A DNA stretch of 26,063 bases from Burkholderiales bacterium (GTDB taxonomy: Bacteria > Pseudomonadota > Gammaproteobacteria > Burkholderiales > Burkholderiaceae_C): the NCBI GenBank assembly GCA_005793295.1, contig SXSX01000104.1:1-26063 (forward strand). The letters are read 5' to 3'. The notes below the pieces were generated by a model. It ran no database searches. It was given only the letters and a program-made list of their open reading frames with translations, and was not told where the DNA came from. How positions within the stretch are numbered: position 1 is the first letter of the stretch; each line of letters begins with the position of its first letter. Position numbers and translations under genes: made by a program. Positions 16,163 to 22,801 of the stretch are shown in pieces.

Positions 16163-16570
16163 TTAGAACAACAGAGAAAGTGTTGGCGCGAAAATAGCGA
16201 CCGTCAGGCCAAGTCCCAGCGACCACACCACGGTTCGCAAGGCCGCAATATTGGCGAGGTACAAACCGGTGTAAACAATCCGAACGCCAATAAATGCCAT
16301 GGCCAGTTGGTCCGTCCGAACTTGGTCAAGGCCTGCCATCTGCGCGGCGAGCACTGCAAAAACAAACAAGGGCAAGGCTTCAAAACTGTTGTTTTGTGCG
16401 GCAACTGCGCGAGCTCGCCAACCCTCTTGGGAGGCTGCAAAACCCCTTGGGTTGCTGTTGTCATACCCTCCTTCGCTGCGTTTTTTGCCTGCCATGCTGG
16501 CTTTGGCTAAGCCCATGGTTAAAACTGGCATCAGCGCGGCAATCAGTACGGTGGTGTTGGCGATAGTCAT
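16163..16570 (-). CDS. MAPEG-family membrane protein
   Basis: This is a 135-residue protein with four hydrophobic segments. Between the first and second segments sits a polar loop with NPRGF and then WRARAVAAQNNSFEALPLFVFAV, the signature of the MAPEG family (membrane-associated eicosanoid/glutathione proteins). Bacterial members are small trimeric membrane proteins, mostly of unknown role, some with glutathione transferase activity. The frame is open further upstream, but ATG 16570 has a good SD (AGGAG at 16576-16580) and fits family length. It is convergent with the TSUP gene and divergent from the next gene. No evident link to sulfonates. Confidence 0.85.
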   Translation of the reverse strand: MTIANTTVLIAALMPVLTMGLAKASMAGKKRSEGGYDNSNPRGFAASQEGWRARAVAAQNNSFEALPLFVFAVLAAQMAGLDQVRTDQLAMAFIGVRIVYTGLYLANIAALRTVVWSLGLGLTVAIFAPTLSLLF

Positions 16571-16640
16571 AAAGTCTCCTGTTGTGAGTTTGAACCATTC
16601 TAAGCAAGCGTTTGCGCTACTATCTGCCCACTTATTTTTT

Positions 16641-16644
16641 GGAG
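16641..16644 (+). promoter_or_regulatory. Shine-Dalgarno deciding the GTG start of the secreted unknown
   Basis: GGAG lies 5 bases before the GTG at 16650. It supports that start over a long upstream extension that runs antisense to the MAPEG gene. Confidence 0.6.
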
Positions 16645-16649
16645 ATCGT

Positions 16650-17069
16650 GTGTCCTTTTTTCCATCACTAATTCGCTGCAGAAGCGCAATGGCACTGGCT
16701 TTGTTATTGCCTTGCGCTGCTTGGGCCAAGCCACAACTGCAATGCACTTTTGAAGTGAATTCGGAAATACACCGCCGCGTCTTTGCGCTGGCGTCTGACC
16801 CTTATTCGGTTGAAGGTGTTCCGATTGGAAACCGTTTTCGATTCAAAGCGATTGTCTTGGGTGAAGGCGATCGCGTAGAGAGCGTTAATCTTTACGTTTA
16901 CTACAACACCCGTCGCCAACCCATGATCATGCAACACACCCAGTTTCTTCAACCCAAAGTGTTTAGCGCTGCCTCTGAGGACGCCCTGACCGGCAAGGTC
17001 TCGGTCTACTCCCCCCTGCTCGGTAAAGAGTTGATGTACCGCTGTGCTTTGCAAGAGGTGTCGCAATGA
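16650..17069 (+). CDS. Small secreted protein of unknown function
   Basis: I do not recognise this family. From GTG 16650 it is 139 residues: a Sec signal peptide (arginines at 9 and 11, hydrophobic MALALLLPCAAWA, cleavage after residue 26) and a mature domain of about 113 residues rich in alternating polar/hydrophobic segments, suggesting beta-structure. Two cysteines of the mature part, C32 and C132, sit near its ends and could form a disulfide. The stop overlaps the CapA-type gene start (ATGA), so the two are coupled and probably act together in the periplasm. The open frame extends upstream to 16299, but that part is antisense to the MAPEG gene and lacks protein character. An in-frame ATG at 16689 would leave a signal peptide without its basic n-region. 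Confidence 0.68.
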   Translation: MSFFPSLIRCRSAMALALLLPCAAWAKPQLQCTFEVNSEIHRRVFALASDPYSVEGVPIGNRFRFKAIVLGEGDRVESVNLYVYYNTRRQPMIMQHTQFLQPKVFSAASEDALTGKVSVYSPLLGKELMYRCALQEVSQ

Positions 17070-18013
17070 CCGCTTTCCTCATTTCTGGGCATCGCGTTGT
17101 TTTTGCCTTTATTTTGGGCCTCTGTGTCACCCACGCTTTTGCGCAAACAACAGCCGCGAACTCCACTGTGTCTTTAGTGGTCGTTGGCGACATCATGCTG
17201 GAAGACGGACCGAGCCAAGCCATGCGCAAAGGCAAGGACCCCTTTGCCGGTTTTGCTCAGCTGTTTAAAAATGCCGATATCCGCATTGGCAACTTGGAGT
17301 GTGTTGTCGCAACCATCGGCTCGCCCGAAGAAGACAAACCCAATGTGTTTCGCGTCTCACCCAAAAGCCTGAAATTTCTCAAGCGCCACTTCGACGCCGT
17401 GGGACTTGCCAACAACCACTCTGGCGATTTTGGGCCTCAGGCATTTGCGCAAATGCTCGGACTTCTTGGTAAAGAAGGCTTAGGTGTTTATGGCGGCGGC
17501 ATGACCCTCGCCAAAGCCCATACCCCATGGATTGTTGAACGCAAAGGTTTGCGTGTGGCCATCTTGGGCTACGACGAGTTTCAACCCCGAACCTTTGAAG
17601 CGGATACCGACAAGCCTGGTGTGGCCTGGAGTGAAGACGCGCAAGTGGTGCGCGATATCAAAACCGCCCGCAGTCAATATAAAGCCGACGTGGTGATCCC
17701 CATCATGCACTGGGGTTGGGAGGACCCGATTGCCAACGAGCGCCAAAGAAAATTGGCGCGCCTCATGATTGACGCGGGCGCAGACGCTGTGATCGGTGGC
17801 CACCCGCACCAAGTGCAAGACACCGAAACCTACCAGGGCAAACCCATTTTTTACAGCTTAGGCAACTTTGTTTTTGACGGCTTTAGTGACCCCGTCAACA
17901 ACATCGGCTGGGCCCTGCGCATGGAGCTGGACCGCAGCGGCGTTCGCAAAGTAGCAGTTCACATCGCAAAAATAGGGCCTGGTGGAATTCCAAAGCCTGC
18001 GGGATTGCGCTAA
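17066..18013 (+). CDS. CapA-family protein (PGA_cap metallophosphatase fold), secreted
   Basis: This 315-residue protein has a signal peptide (cleavage after AFA near residue 26) and the CapA/PgsA-type fold of the calcineurin-like superfamily. Visible motifs are VVGDIMLEDG, GNLECVVA, GLANNHSGDFG, MHWGWED, VIGGHPHQVQ and FYSLGNFVF, which supply the acidic, asparagine and histidine residues expected of the metal site. CapA proteins were named for poly-gamma-glutamate capsule synthesis, but many proteobacterial members have no capsule genes nearby and their role is unknown; no pgsBC-type genes are seen here. It is translationally coupled to the small secreted protein upstream. Its stop overlaps the SulP stop tail to tail by 4 bases. 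Confidence 0.85.
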   Translation: MTAFLISGHRVVFAFILGLCVTHAFAQTTAANSTVSLVVVGDIMLEDGPSQAMRKGKDPFAGFAQLFKNADIRIGNLECVVATIGSPEEDKPNVFRVSPKSLKFLKRHFDAVGLANNHSGDFGPQAFAQMLGLLGKEGLGVYGGGMTLAKAHTPWIVERKGLRVAILGYDEFQPRTFEADTDKPGVAWSEDAQVVRDIKTARSQYKADVVIPIMHWGWEDPIANERQRKLARLMIDAGADAVIGGHPHQVQDTETYQGKPIFYSLGNFVFDGFSDPVNNIGWALRMELDRSGVRKVAVHIAKIGPGGIPKPAGLR

Positions 18014-19752
18014 GCCTTGCAAGGAGAAAAAACCCGAGCAGTGCATCGGCTACAGATGCTTTGATTCAATCGGCCCTTCAATGTGGCCATGACATCGTCG
18101 CCCATCGCAAAGAAATTGTCTGCACCAATCGTTTCATAAGCGCCACTGCGACGCAGCATCTCCAGCGGCTCCTCTTTGACGTTAAAGAGATACAACGCGC
18201 CGCCCAGTGCGCAACGGCGCTGGGCTTCTTGGGCCAGCATGTGCGCGCCAGTGAGGTCCACAAAATTGATACCCGAGGCAACCAGCAAGACATGCGTATG
18301 TTGCGGATCGGTTTCATCGATGCGTTGCAAAGCTTCCTGAAGATGGTTGGCCGCTCCGAAAAAGATCGAGCCATTGATACGAACAATTTTGAGCTGTGGG
18401 CAATCCCCCAACCCCGTGTTGTCACTAAACGCAGGTGGCATTTGGCCAGGCACCGGTTTGACGTCATCTAGGCTGGGTTGCGAGGTTCGCTTGAGGTACA
18501 TCAGCAAGGACAAAGCTACGCCAATGTAAATGGCAAATTCCAACTCGACCGTTACCGTTGCAAGAAGCGTGGCAAACAAAATAGCCGCCTCCGAACGACT
18601 AACGCGTAGGGCCTCACCAATGGCGTGAAAGTCAATTAAGCCCCAGGCCACCACAAACAAAATGCCTGCCATCGCAGCCACGGGCAGGTACTTAGCCAAA
18701 GGCGCCAAGAACAACATGATCAGCAATAAAAAGCCTGCGGAATACACAGCGGCCAAAGGCGTTTTGGCACCCGCGGCTAAGTTCAGGCCGCTGCGGTTAA
18801 AAGAGCCGCTGGATGCATAGCCCGAGAAAAAACTACCGGCCAAATTCGACAAACCTTGGCCTATGAACTCTTGGTTGCCATCAATGCGCTGCCCGCTTTT
18901 GAGCGCCATGGCGCGGGCGATGGACACGGCCTCGGTCAACGCCAAGAGCGCAACTGCGAAAGCAATAGGTGCCAATTGCTGCAAGGTACTTGCGCTTAAG
19001 TCGGGCATCGACAAGGGCGGCAAGCCAATCTGCAACGCGCCAATGCTAGTAATCCCGGTTAACTCTAAGCCCCATTGCGCGTTTAACCCAAAAGCCAGCA
19101 CACTGCCACTGACCATGCCCACAATCATGTGCGGCACACGGGGCCACCAACGCTTAGCCGCTACACAACTCACCACAGTCAAAACGGCCACGGCCGTTAT
19201 AAAAGGATTAATGTGACCAGCTTGTTCTACCAGTCCTTGTAAAACCTTGGCTACGGATGAGCCGCGAGGAATCGCGATGCCAAAAAAATTCTTCACCTGA
19301 CTTGCAGCAATCAACAACGCAGCGCCCGCAGTAAAGCCGACCACCACCGTGTGGGATACAAAATTGACCAAGGACCCGAACCGCAACACCCCGAGCAGCA
19401 ACTGAAACACGCCAACCAAGAAAGTCAGCGACAAGACCAGCTGCACATAAGTAGCGCTTCCAGCCTCCGCCAAAGGGCTCATCGTTGCAAACACCACAAT
19501 TGAAATCGCCGTCGTCGGGCCTGAAACCAAATGCCACGACGAGCCCCACAAGGCAGCAACCACCGCAGGCAGCATCGCCGCATACAAACCATACTCCGGA
19601 GGCATTCCAGCAATTGTGGCAAAGGCCACCCCTTGAGGCACCAATATCAATCCGCCGGTCAGTCCCGCAATAAGGTCAGCGCGTGAGGTCGCGCGATTCA
19701 CGCGCGGCCACCAACGCAAGAAGGGCAACCACGCGATCCAATCGAATTTCAT
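18010..19752 (-). CDS. SulP-family anion permease with STAS domain
   Basis: This is a 580-residue transporter. The N-terminal membrane domain of many helices starts with ADLIAGLTGGLILVPQ and carries GMPPEYGLYAAMLP and SGPTTAISIVVF, all typical of SulP. A cytoplasmic STAS domain (about residues 450-560) follows, with INFVDLTGAHMLAQEA. SulP proteins move sulfate, bicarbonate or other anions. In this island it could handle sulfate produced by SoeABC, though import for assimilation or bicarbonate transport are equally possible. The frame is open to 19815, but ATG 19752 starts at the conserved MKFDWIAWLPFLRWW and has AGGAG 10 bases upstream. It is divergent from tauA across a 302-base gap. Confidence 0.9.
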   Translation of the reverse strand: MKFDWIAWLPFLRWWPRVNRATSRADLIAGLTGGLILVPQGVAFATIAGMPPEYGLYAAMLPAVVAALWGSSWHLVSGPTTAISIVVFATMSPLAEAGSATYVQLVLSLTFLVGVFQLLLGVLRFGSLVNFVSHTVVVGFTAGAALLIAASQVKNFFGIAIPRGSSVAKVLQGLVEQAGHINPFITAVAVLTVVSCVAAKRWWPRVPHMIVGMVSGSVLAFGLNAQWGLELTGITSIGALQIGLPPLSMPDLSASTLQQLAPIAFAVALLALTEAVSIARAMALKSGQRIDGNQEFIGQGLSNLAGSFFSGYASSGSFNRSGLNLAAGAKTPLAAVYSAGFLLLIMLFLAPLAKYLPVAAMAGILFVVAWGLIDFHAIGEALRVSRSEAAILFATLLATVTVELEFAIYIGVALSLLMYLKRTSQPSLDDVKPVPGQMPPAFSDNTGLGDCPQLKIVRINGSIFFGAANHLQEALQRIDETDPQHTHVLLVASGINFVDLTGAHMLAQEAQRRCALGGALYLFNVKEEPLEMLRRSGAYETIGADNFFAMGDDVMATLKGRLNQSICSRCTARVFSPCKA

Positions 19753-19876
19753 GCTCAAATTTCTCCTAGGGATAAACCCGTAACCACATTGTGAAGAACG
19801 GTCGCAGATTGCCATTATTTTTCAATGGCCCTGTGGGCAGATCACCAATGAAAATTGCACCAAAAAGCACCATTTG

Positions 19877-19942
19877 CTGGCACCAGTCCAGTGCAGTTTA
19901 CGCGGGTTAACTGGCACTATAAAGGCATTCAACTGGCTCTAC
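19877..19942 (+). promoter_or_regulatory. Putative TauR activator boxes upstream of tauA
   Basis: Three direct repeats: CTGGCACCAG (19877-19886), CTGGCACTAT (19911-19920) and CTGGCTCTAC (19933-19942), with start-to-start spacing of 34 and 22 bases, close to three and two helical turns. The last 10-mer occurs identically upstream of tauX at 24475-24484. The closest box lies just upstream of where a -35 would be, which suits an activator. Direct-repeat operators are known for MocR/TauR proteins; binding here is inferred. Confidence 0.55.
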
Positions 19943-19968
19943 TCCCAAACGAATGCAGCGTACAAACT

Positions 19969-19974
19969 TATAAG
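19969..19974 (+). promoter_or_regulatory. Candidate -10 element of tauA
   Basis: TATAAG lies 27 bases downstream of the nearest CTGGC box, with no consensus -35. That arrangement is expected of an activator-dependent promoter. By-eye call. Confidence 0.3.
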
Positions 19975-20017
19975 CTCATGCGGTTATGGTTGTGTGAGCA
20001 GGCGTAGCATGAGTTCC

Positions 20018-20031
20018 CGTACATTGGTACG
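20018..20031. repeat. Inverted repeat in tauA leader
   Basis: CGTAC-ATTG-GTACG, a 5-base stem with a 4-base loop, located 23 bases before the tauA start. It could be a weak hairpin in the leader or a chance palindrome. Confidence 0.3.
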
Positions 20032-20054
20032 CACTTTTTAATTGAAGGACCCCT

Positions 20055-21068
20055 ATGAAAAAATCTGTGCTCCCCGTTCTTTCGAAGACTCTGGCCGGCT
20101 TGCTCGTGGCTGTGGGTATGGTCTCCGCTTTTGCGCAAGCAAAAAAGGAAGTGACCTTTGGCCACCAAGACATGTTGGTTCCCTTCCAGGCGGTTATTGA
20201 TTCTGGTGAACTAGAAAAGGCCACCGGTTACAAGATCAACTGGCGCATGTTTGGCGGCGGCGGTGATGTCATCAAGGCGATGGCTTCCGGCGATGTCCAG
20301 ATCGGACAAGTAGGCTCAAGCCCCTTGACTGCTGCTGTGACCCAAGGGCAAGACATCAAGCTGTTCTGGATTTTGGATGACATCGCTGATGCGGAAGCAC
20401 TGATTGCACGCAACGGAAGCAACGTCAACTCCGTCAAGGACCTCAAAGGCAAAAAAGTAGCTACTCCGTTTGTTTCTACTGCACATTACCAGTTGATGGC
20501 AGCAATGCAACTTGATGGATTAACCGCCAAAGATGTGAACGTATTGAACTTGCGTCCCCCAGAAATTGCTGCCGCCTGGGAGCGTGGAGACATTGACGCC
20601 GCCTTTATTTGGGACCCTGTTCTCTCCAAGATCAAGGCCAACGGTAAAGCCATTGCAAGCTCTGGTTCGATCGGTCAAAAGGGGTACCCCACCTTTGACG
20701 GCATTGCTGTCAACTCCAAATGGGCTACCGAGCATGAAGCCTTTATGGTTGCCATGGTGAAAGCCTTGAACAAGGCAGACTCCGAGTACCGTAGCAACAA
20801 AGCTTCTTGGAACGCGAACACTGCGCAAGTCAAAGCTATTGCAAAGGTTACGAAGGCAGACGTCCAAATTGTTCCTGCGGCTATGGCGCTCTATGTTTTC
20901 CCGACTGCAGCTGAGCAACTCGGCCCCAAATGGCTCGGTGGTGGCGCAGCAACAGCAATGGCTAAAACAGCCGTATTTTTGAAAGAGCAAAACCGTATTC
21001 AAGAAGTGAAGGCAGACTACTCTGCTTTTGTAACTGACGCTTACGTTAAAAAAGCAATGGCTAAATAA
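20055..21068 (+). CDS. tauA: Taurine ABC transporter, periplasmic binding protein TauA
   Basis: This 337-residue protein has a signal peptide (MKK, hydrophobic core, cleavage after AFA near residue 27) and a TauA/SsuA-type solute-binding fold. KEVTFGHQDMLVPFQAV, then GGGGDVIKAMASGDVQIGQVGSSPL and WERGDIDAAFIWDP, are typical of TauA. It captures taurine in the periplasm for TauBC. AAGGA (20045-20049) lies 5 bases before the ATG. A strong intrinsic terminator follows it, ahead of tauB, so the binding protein is probably made in excess of the membrane parts. Three CTGGC boxes upstream suggest activation by TauR. The pairing with tauBC and tauR makes taurine the best ligand; other alkanesulfonates are possible. 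Confidence 0.93.
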   Translation: MKKSVLPVLSKTLAGLLVAVGMVSAFAQAKKEVTFGHQDMLVPFQAVIDSGELEKATGYKINWRMFGGGGDVIKAMASGDVQIGQVGSSPLTAAVTQGQDIKLFWILDDIADAEALIARNGSNVNSVKDLKGKKVATPFVSTAHYQLMAAMQLDGLTAKDVNVLNLRPPEIAAAWERGDIDAAFIWDPVLSKIKANGKAIASSGSIGQKGYPTFDGIAVNSKWATEHEAFMVAMVKALNKADSEYRSNKASWNANTAQVKAIAKVTKADVQIVPAAMALYVFPTAAEQLGPKWLGGGAATAMAKTAVFLKEQNRIQEVKADYSAFVTDAYVKKAMAK

Positions 21069-21091
21069 GCCGACTGCTTTTTCAAGCCAAT

Positions 21092-21126
21092 AAGGGGCGA
21101 CTACTTTTTAGTTCGCCCCTTTTTTT
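21092..21126 (+). terminator. Intrinsic terminator/attenuator between tauA and tauB
   Basis: GGGGCGA (21094-21100) pairs with TCGCCCC (21113-21119), extended outward by AA/TT and inward by ACT/AGT around a TTTT loop, and followed by a T-run to 21126. It lies inside the tauABC operon, so it would reduce tauBC relative to tauA. Confidence 0.85.
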
Positions 21127-21149
21127 ATTTGACTACTTTTGATTTCTAA

Positions 21150-21938
21150 ATGCCTACATTGAATATCAAGGACTTGACTTTGAATTACGCCGTCAAAGGC
21201 GGAACTTTACAAGCGCTTGCTCCTGTCAACATGACCATGCACGATGGGGATTTTGTCGTTGCCTTGGGTGCATCGGGTTGCGGGAAAACGACGCTGCTCA
21301 ATTGCATTGCCGGTTTCTTACCGCCCTCTTCGGGGGAAATTTTGCTCGATGGCCAACCGGTTGTGGGGCCTGGCGCAGACCGTGGCGTGGTCTTTCAAAA
21401 GCACGCCTTGATGCCGTGGCTCAATGTGCTCGACAACGTAGCCCTTGGCTTGCGCTTAAACGGCGTTAACAGCGAAACACGCAACCGCATCGCCAAAGAA
21501 AAACTCGGCCTCGTGGGCTTGGAAGCCTATGCCGAACGCGCGGTGTACGAGCTCTCCGGCGGTATGCAACAGCGCGTAGGTATTGCCCGCGCTTTGGCCA
21601 GTGACCCCGCCGTGTTGCTCATGGACGAGCCCATGGGCGCATTGGATGCGTTTACCCGTGAAACGGTTCAAGAAATTTTGCTGCGCGCTTGGGCGCAGTC
21701 CAACAAGATGGTGTTCTTTATTACCCACTCGGTAGAAGAAGCTTTGTTTTTGGCCACGCGCTTGATTGTGATGAGCCCGAGCCCTGGTCGCATCACCCAC
21801 ACCTATGACAACGTTCCGTTTTCGCGTGAATTTTTATCCCACGGCGATGCGCGCAAAGTAAAGTCAGAACCCGAATTCATTCGCATGCGCGAAGAAGTCC
21901 TTGCCATCATTCACAACCGGGAGGCCGTCCATGTCTGA
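21150..21938 (+). CDS. tauB: Taurine ABC transporter ATPase TauB
   Basis: This is a 262-residue ABC ATPase of the nitrate/sulfonate/taurine group. Walker A is GASGCGKT (40-47), the Q-loop lies in VFQKHALMPW (81-90), the signature LSGGMQQR (135-142) and Walker B LLMDEP (156-161). The switch histidine is in FITHSVEEAL. It energises import of taurine through TauC from the cytoplasmic face. The start ATG 21150 comes 24 bases after the T-run of the terminator and has no visible SD, so translation may be weak. tauC begins 8 bases before its stop. Confidence 0.94.
   Translation: MPTLNIKDLTLNYAVKGGTLQALAPVNMTMHDGDFVVALGASGCGKTTLLNCIAGFLPPSSGEILLDGQPVVGPGADRGVVFQKHALMPWLNVLDNVALGLRLNGVNSETRNRIAKEKLGLVGLEAYAERAVYELSGGMQQRVGIARALASDPAVLLMDEPMGALDAFTRETVQEILLRAWAQSNKMVFFITHSVEEALFLATRLIVMSPSPGRITHTYDNVPFSREFLSHGDARKVKSEPEFIRMREEVLAIIHNREAVHV
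21920..21924 (+). promoter_or_regulatory. Shine-Dalgarno deciding the tauC start
   Basis: GGAGG lies 6 bases before ATG 21931. It favours this start over an upstream in-frame codon at 21901. Confidence 0.65.
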
Positions 21939-22764
21939 TGCCAACACCACGACAAAACCAGCAGCACCGCTGAAAACCAGCGCGTTCAAAATTCCAGGTG
22001 AAGGGCCCAGCTCGGCCATCAGCATTGCCACGGTGTCCGTGATTTTGGTTTTATGGTTCGTCTCCACCAATTTAGGGTGGATCAAGCCCATGTTCTTACC
22101 GTCTCCGCAGGCGACGTACCAACAGTTTTACGAATACCTCAGCGGCACAGCCAACGATCGGCCTTTGTGGGAACACTTTGCTGCAAGTATGTTTCGCGTT
22201 TTTACGGCCTTTTTCTTAGCTTGTGCGATTGCAATCCCGCTGGGTATTGCAATGGGCATGTCGCGAATTTGGAAGGGCATTTTTGATCCTCCGATTGAGC
22301 TCTACCGCCCCTTGCCTCCCTTGGCGTATTTGCCTCTCATCATCATTTGGTTTGGAATTGACGAGTTACCCAAAATCTTACTGATTTTCTTGAGCTGTTT
22401 TGCGCCTTTGGCCATGGCCGCGCGCTCGGGCATGCGCAGCGCTTCACAAGAGCAAATGAACGCCGCTTATTCCATGGGCGCGTCTTACAGCCAAGTGATA
22501 CGGCATGTTGTTCTGCCTGCCGCTATGCCTGAGATCTTGGTAGGCATGCGTGTCGCCGTTGGTTTTGGTTGGAGCACCTTGGTGGCCGCCGAAATGGTGG
22601 CCGCCAACGTCGGCCTGGGCCAAATGGTCTTGAACGCGTCTAACTTTTTGCGCACCGATATTGTCGTGATGGGCATCATCGTGATTGGTGTGGTTGCCTA
22701 TATGTTTGACTTGCTGATGCGTTGGGTTGAGCAAAAACTCGTCCCCTGGAAAGGCAAGTCCTAA
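21931..22764 (+). CDS. tauC: Taurine ABC transporter permease TauC
   Basis: This is a 277-residue inner-membrane permease of the binding-protein-dependent family with about six membrane helices. The cytoplasmic EAA-type loop that contacts TauB is seen at EQMNAAYSMGASYSQVIRHVVLP. PLAYLPLIIIWFGIDELPKI is typical of SsuC/TauC. It overlaps tauB by 8 bases and is the last gene of the import operon, facing tauR tail to tail across 37 bases with no strong terminator. An N-terminal tail of about 30 polar residues precedes the first helix. Confidence 0.94.
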   Translation: MSDANTTTKPAAPLKTSAFKIPGEGPSSAISIATVSVILVLWFVSTNLGWIKPMFLPSPQATYQQFYEYLSGTANDRPLWEHFAASMFRVFTAFFLACAIAIPLGIAMGMSRIWKGIFDPPIELYRPLPPLAYLPLIIIWFGIDELPKILLIFLSCFAPLAMAARSGMRSASQEQMNAAYSMGASYSQVIRHVVLPAAMPEILVGMRVAVGFGWSTLVAAEMVAANVGLGQMVLNASNFLRTDIVVMGIIVIGVVAYMFDLLMRWVEQKLVPWKGKS

Positions 22765-22801
22765 GGCAAGAAGCGGCTTGTCTTGATGGGCTGCGGGTGG
22801 C

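Larger units (their letters stand above)
19753..20054. other. SulP/tauA divergent intergenic region
   Basis: A 302-base non-coding gap. The tauA-proximal half holds three CTGGC boxes (19877-19942), a possible -10 (TATAAG, 19969-19974) without a recognisable -35, and a small inverted repeat (20018-20031). The SulP-proximal part (19753-19870) shows nothing clear beyond the SulP SD. Confidence 0.6.

Noticed and set aside
16299..16649. N-terminal extension of the small secreted protein
   Set aside because: It is antisense to the MAPEG gene, lacks protein character, and a GTG with good SD and signal peptide lies at 16650.
18015..18024. CCTTGCAAGG palindrome after the CapA stop as a terminator
   Set aside because: It has no loop, cannot form a normal hairpin, and lies within the SulP coding sequence.
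22765..22801. A hairpin between tauC and tauR as a bidirectional terminator
   Set aside because: Only a 4-base CAAG/CTTG stem with no T-run is visible, too weak to call.
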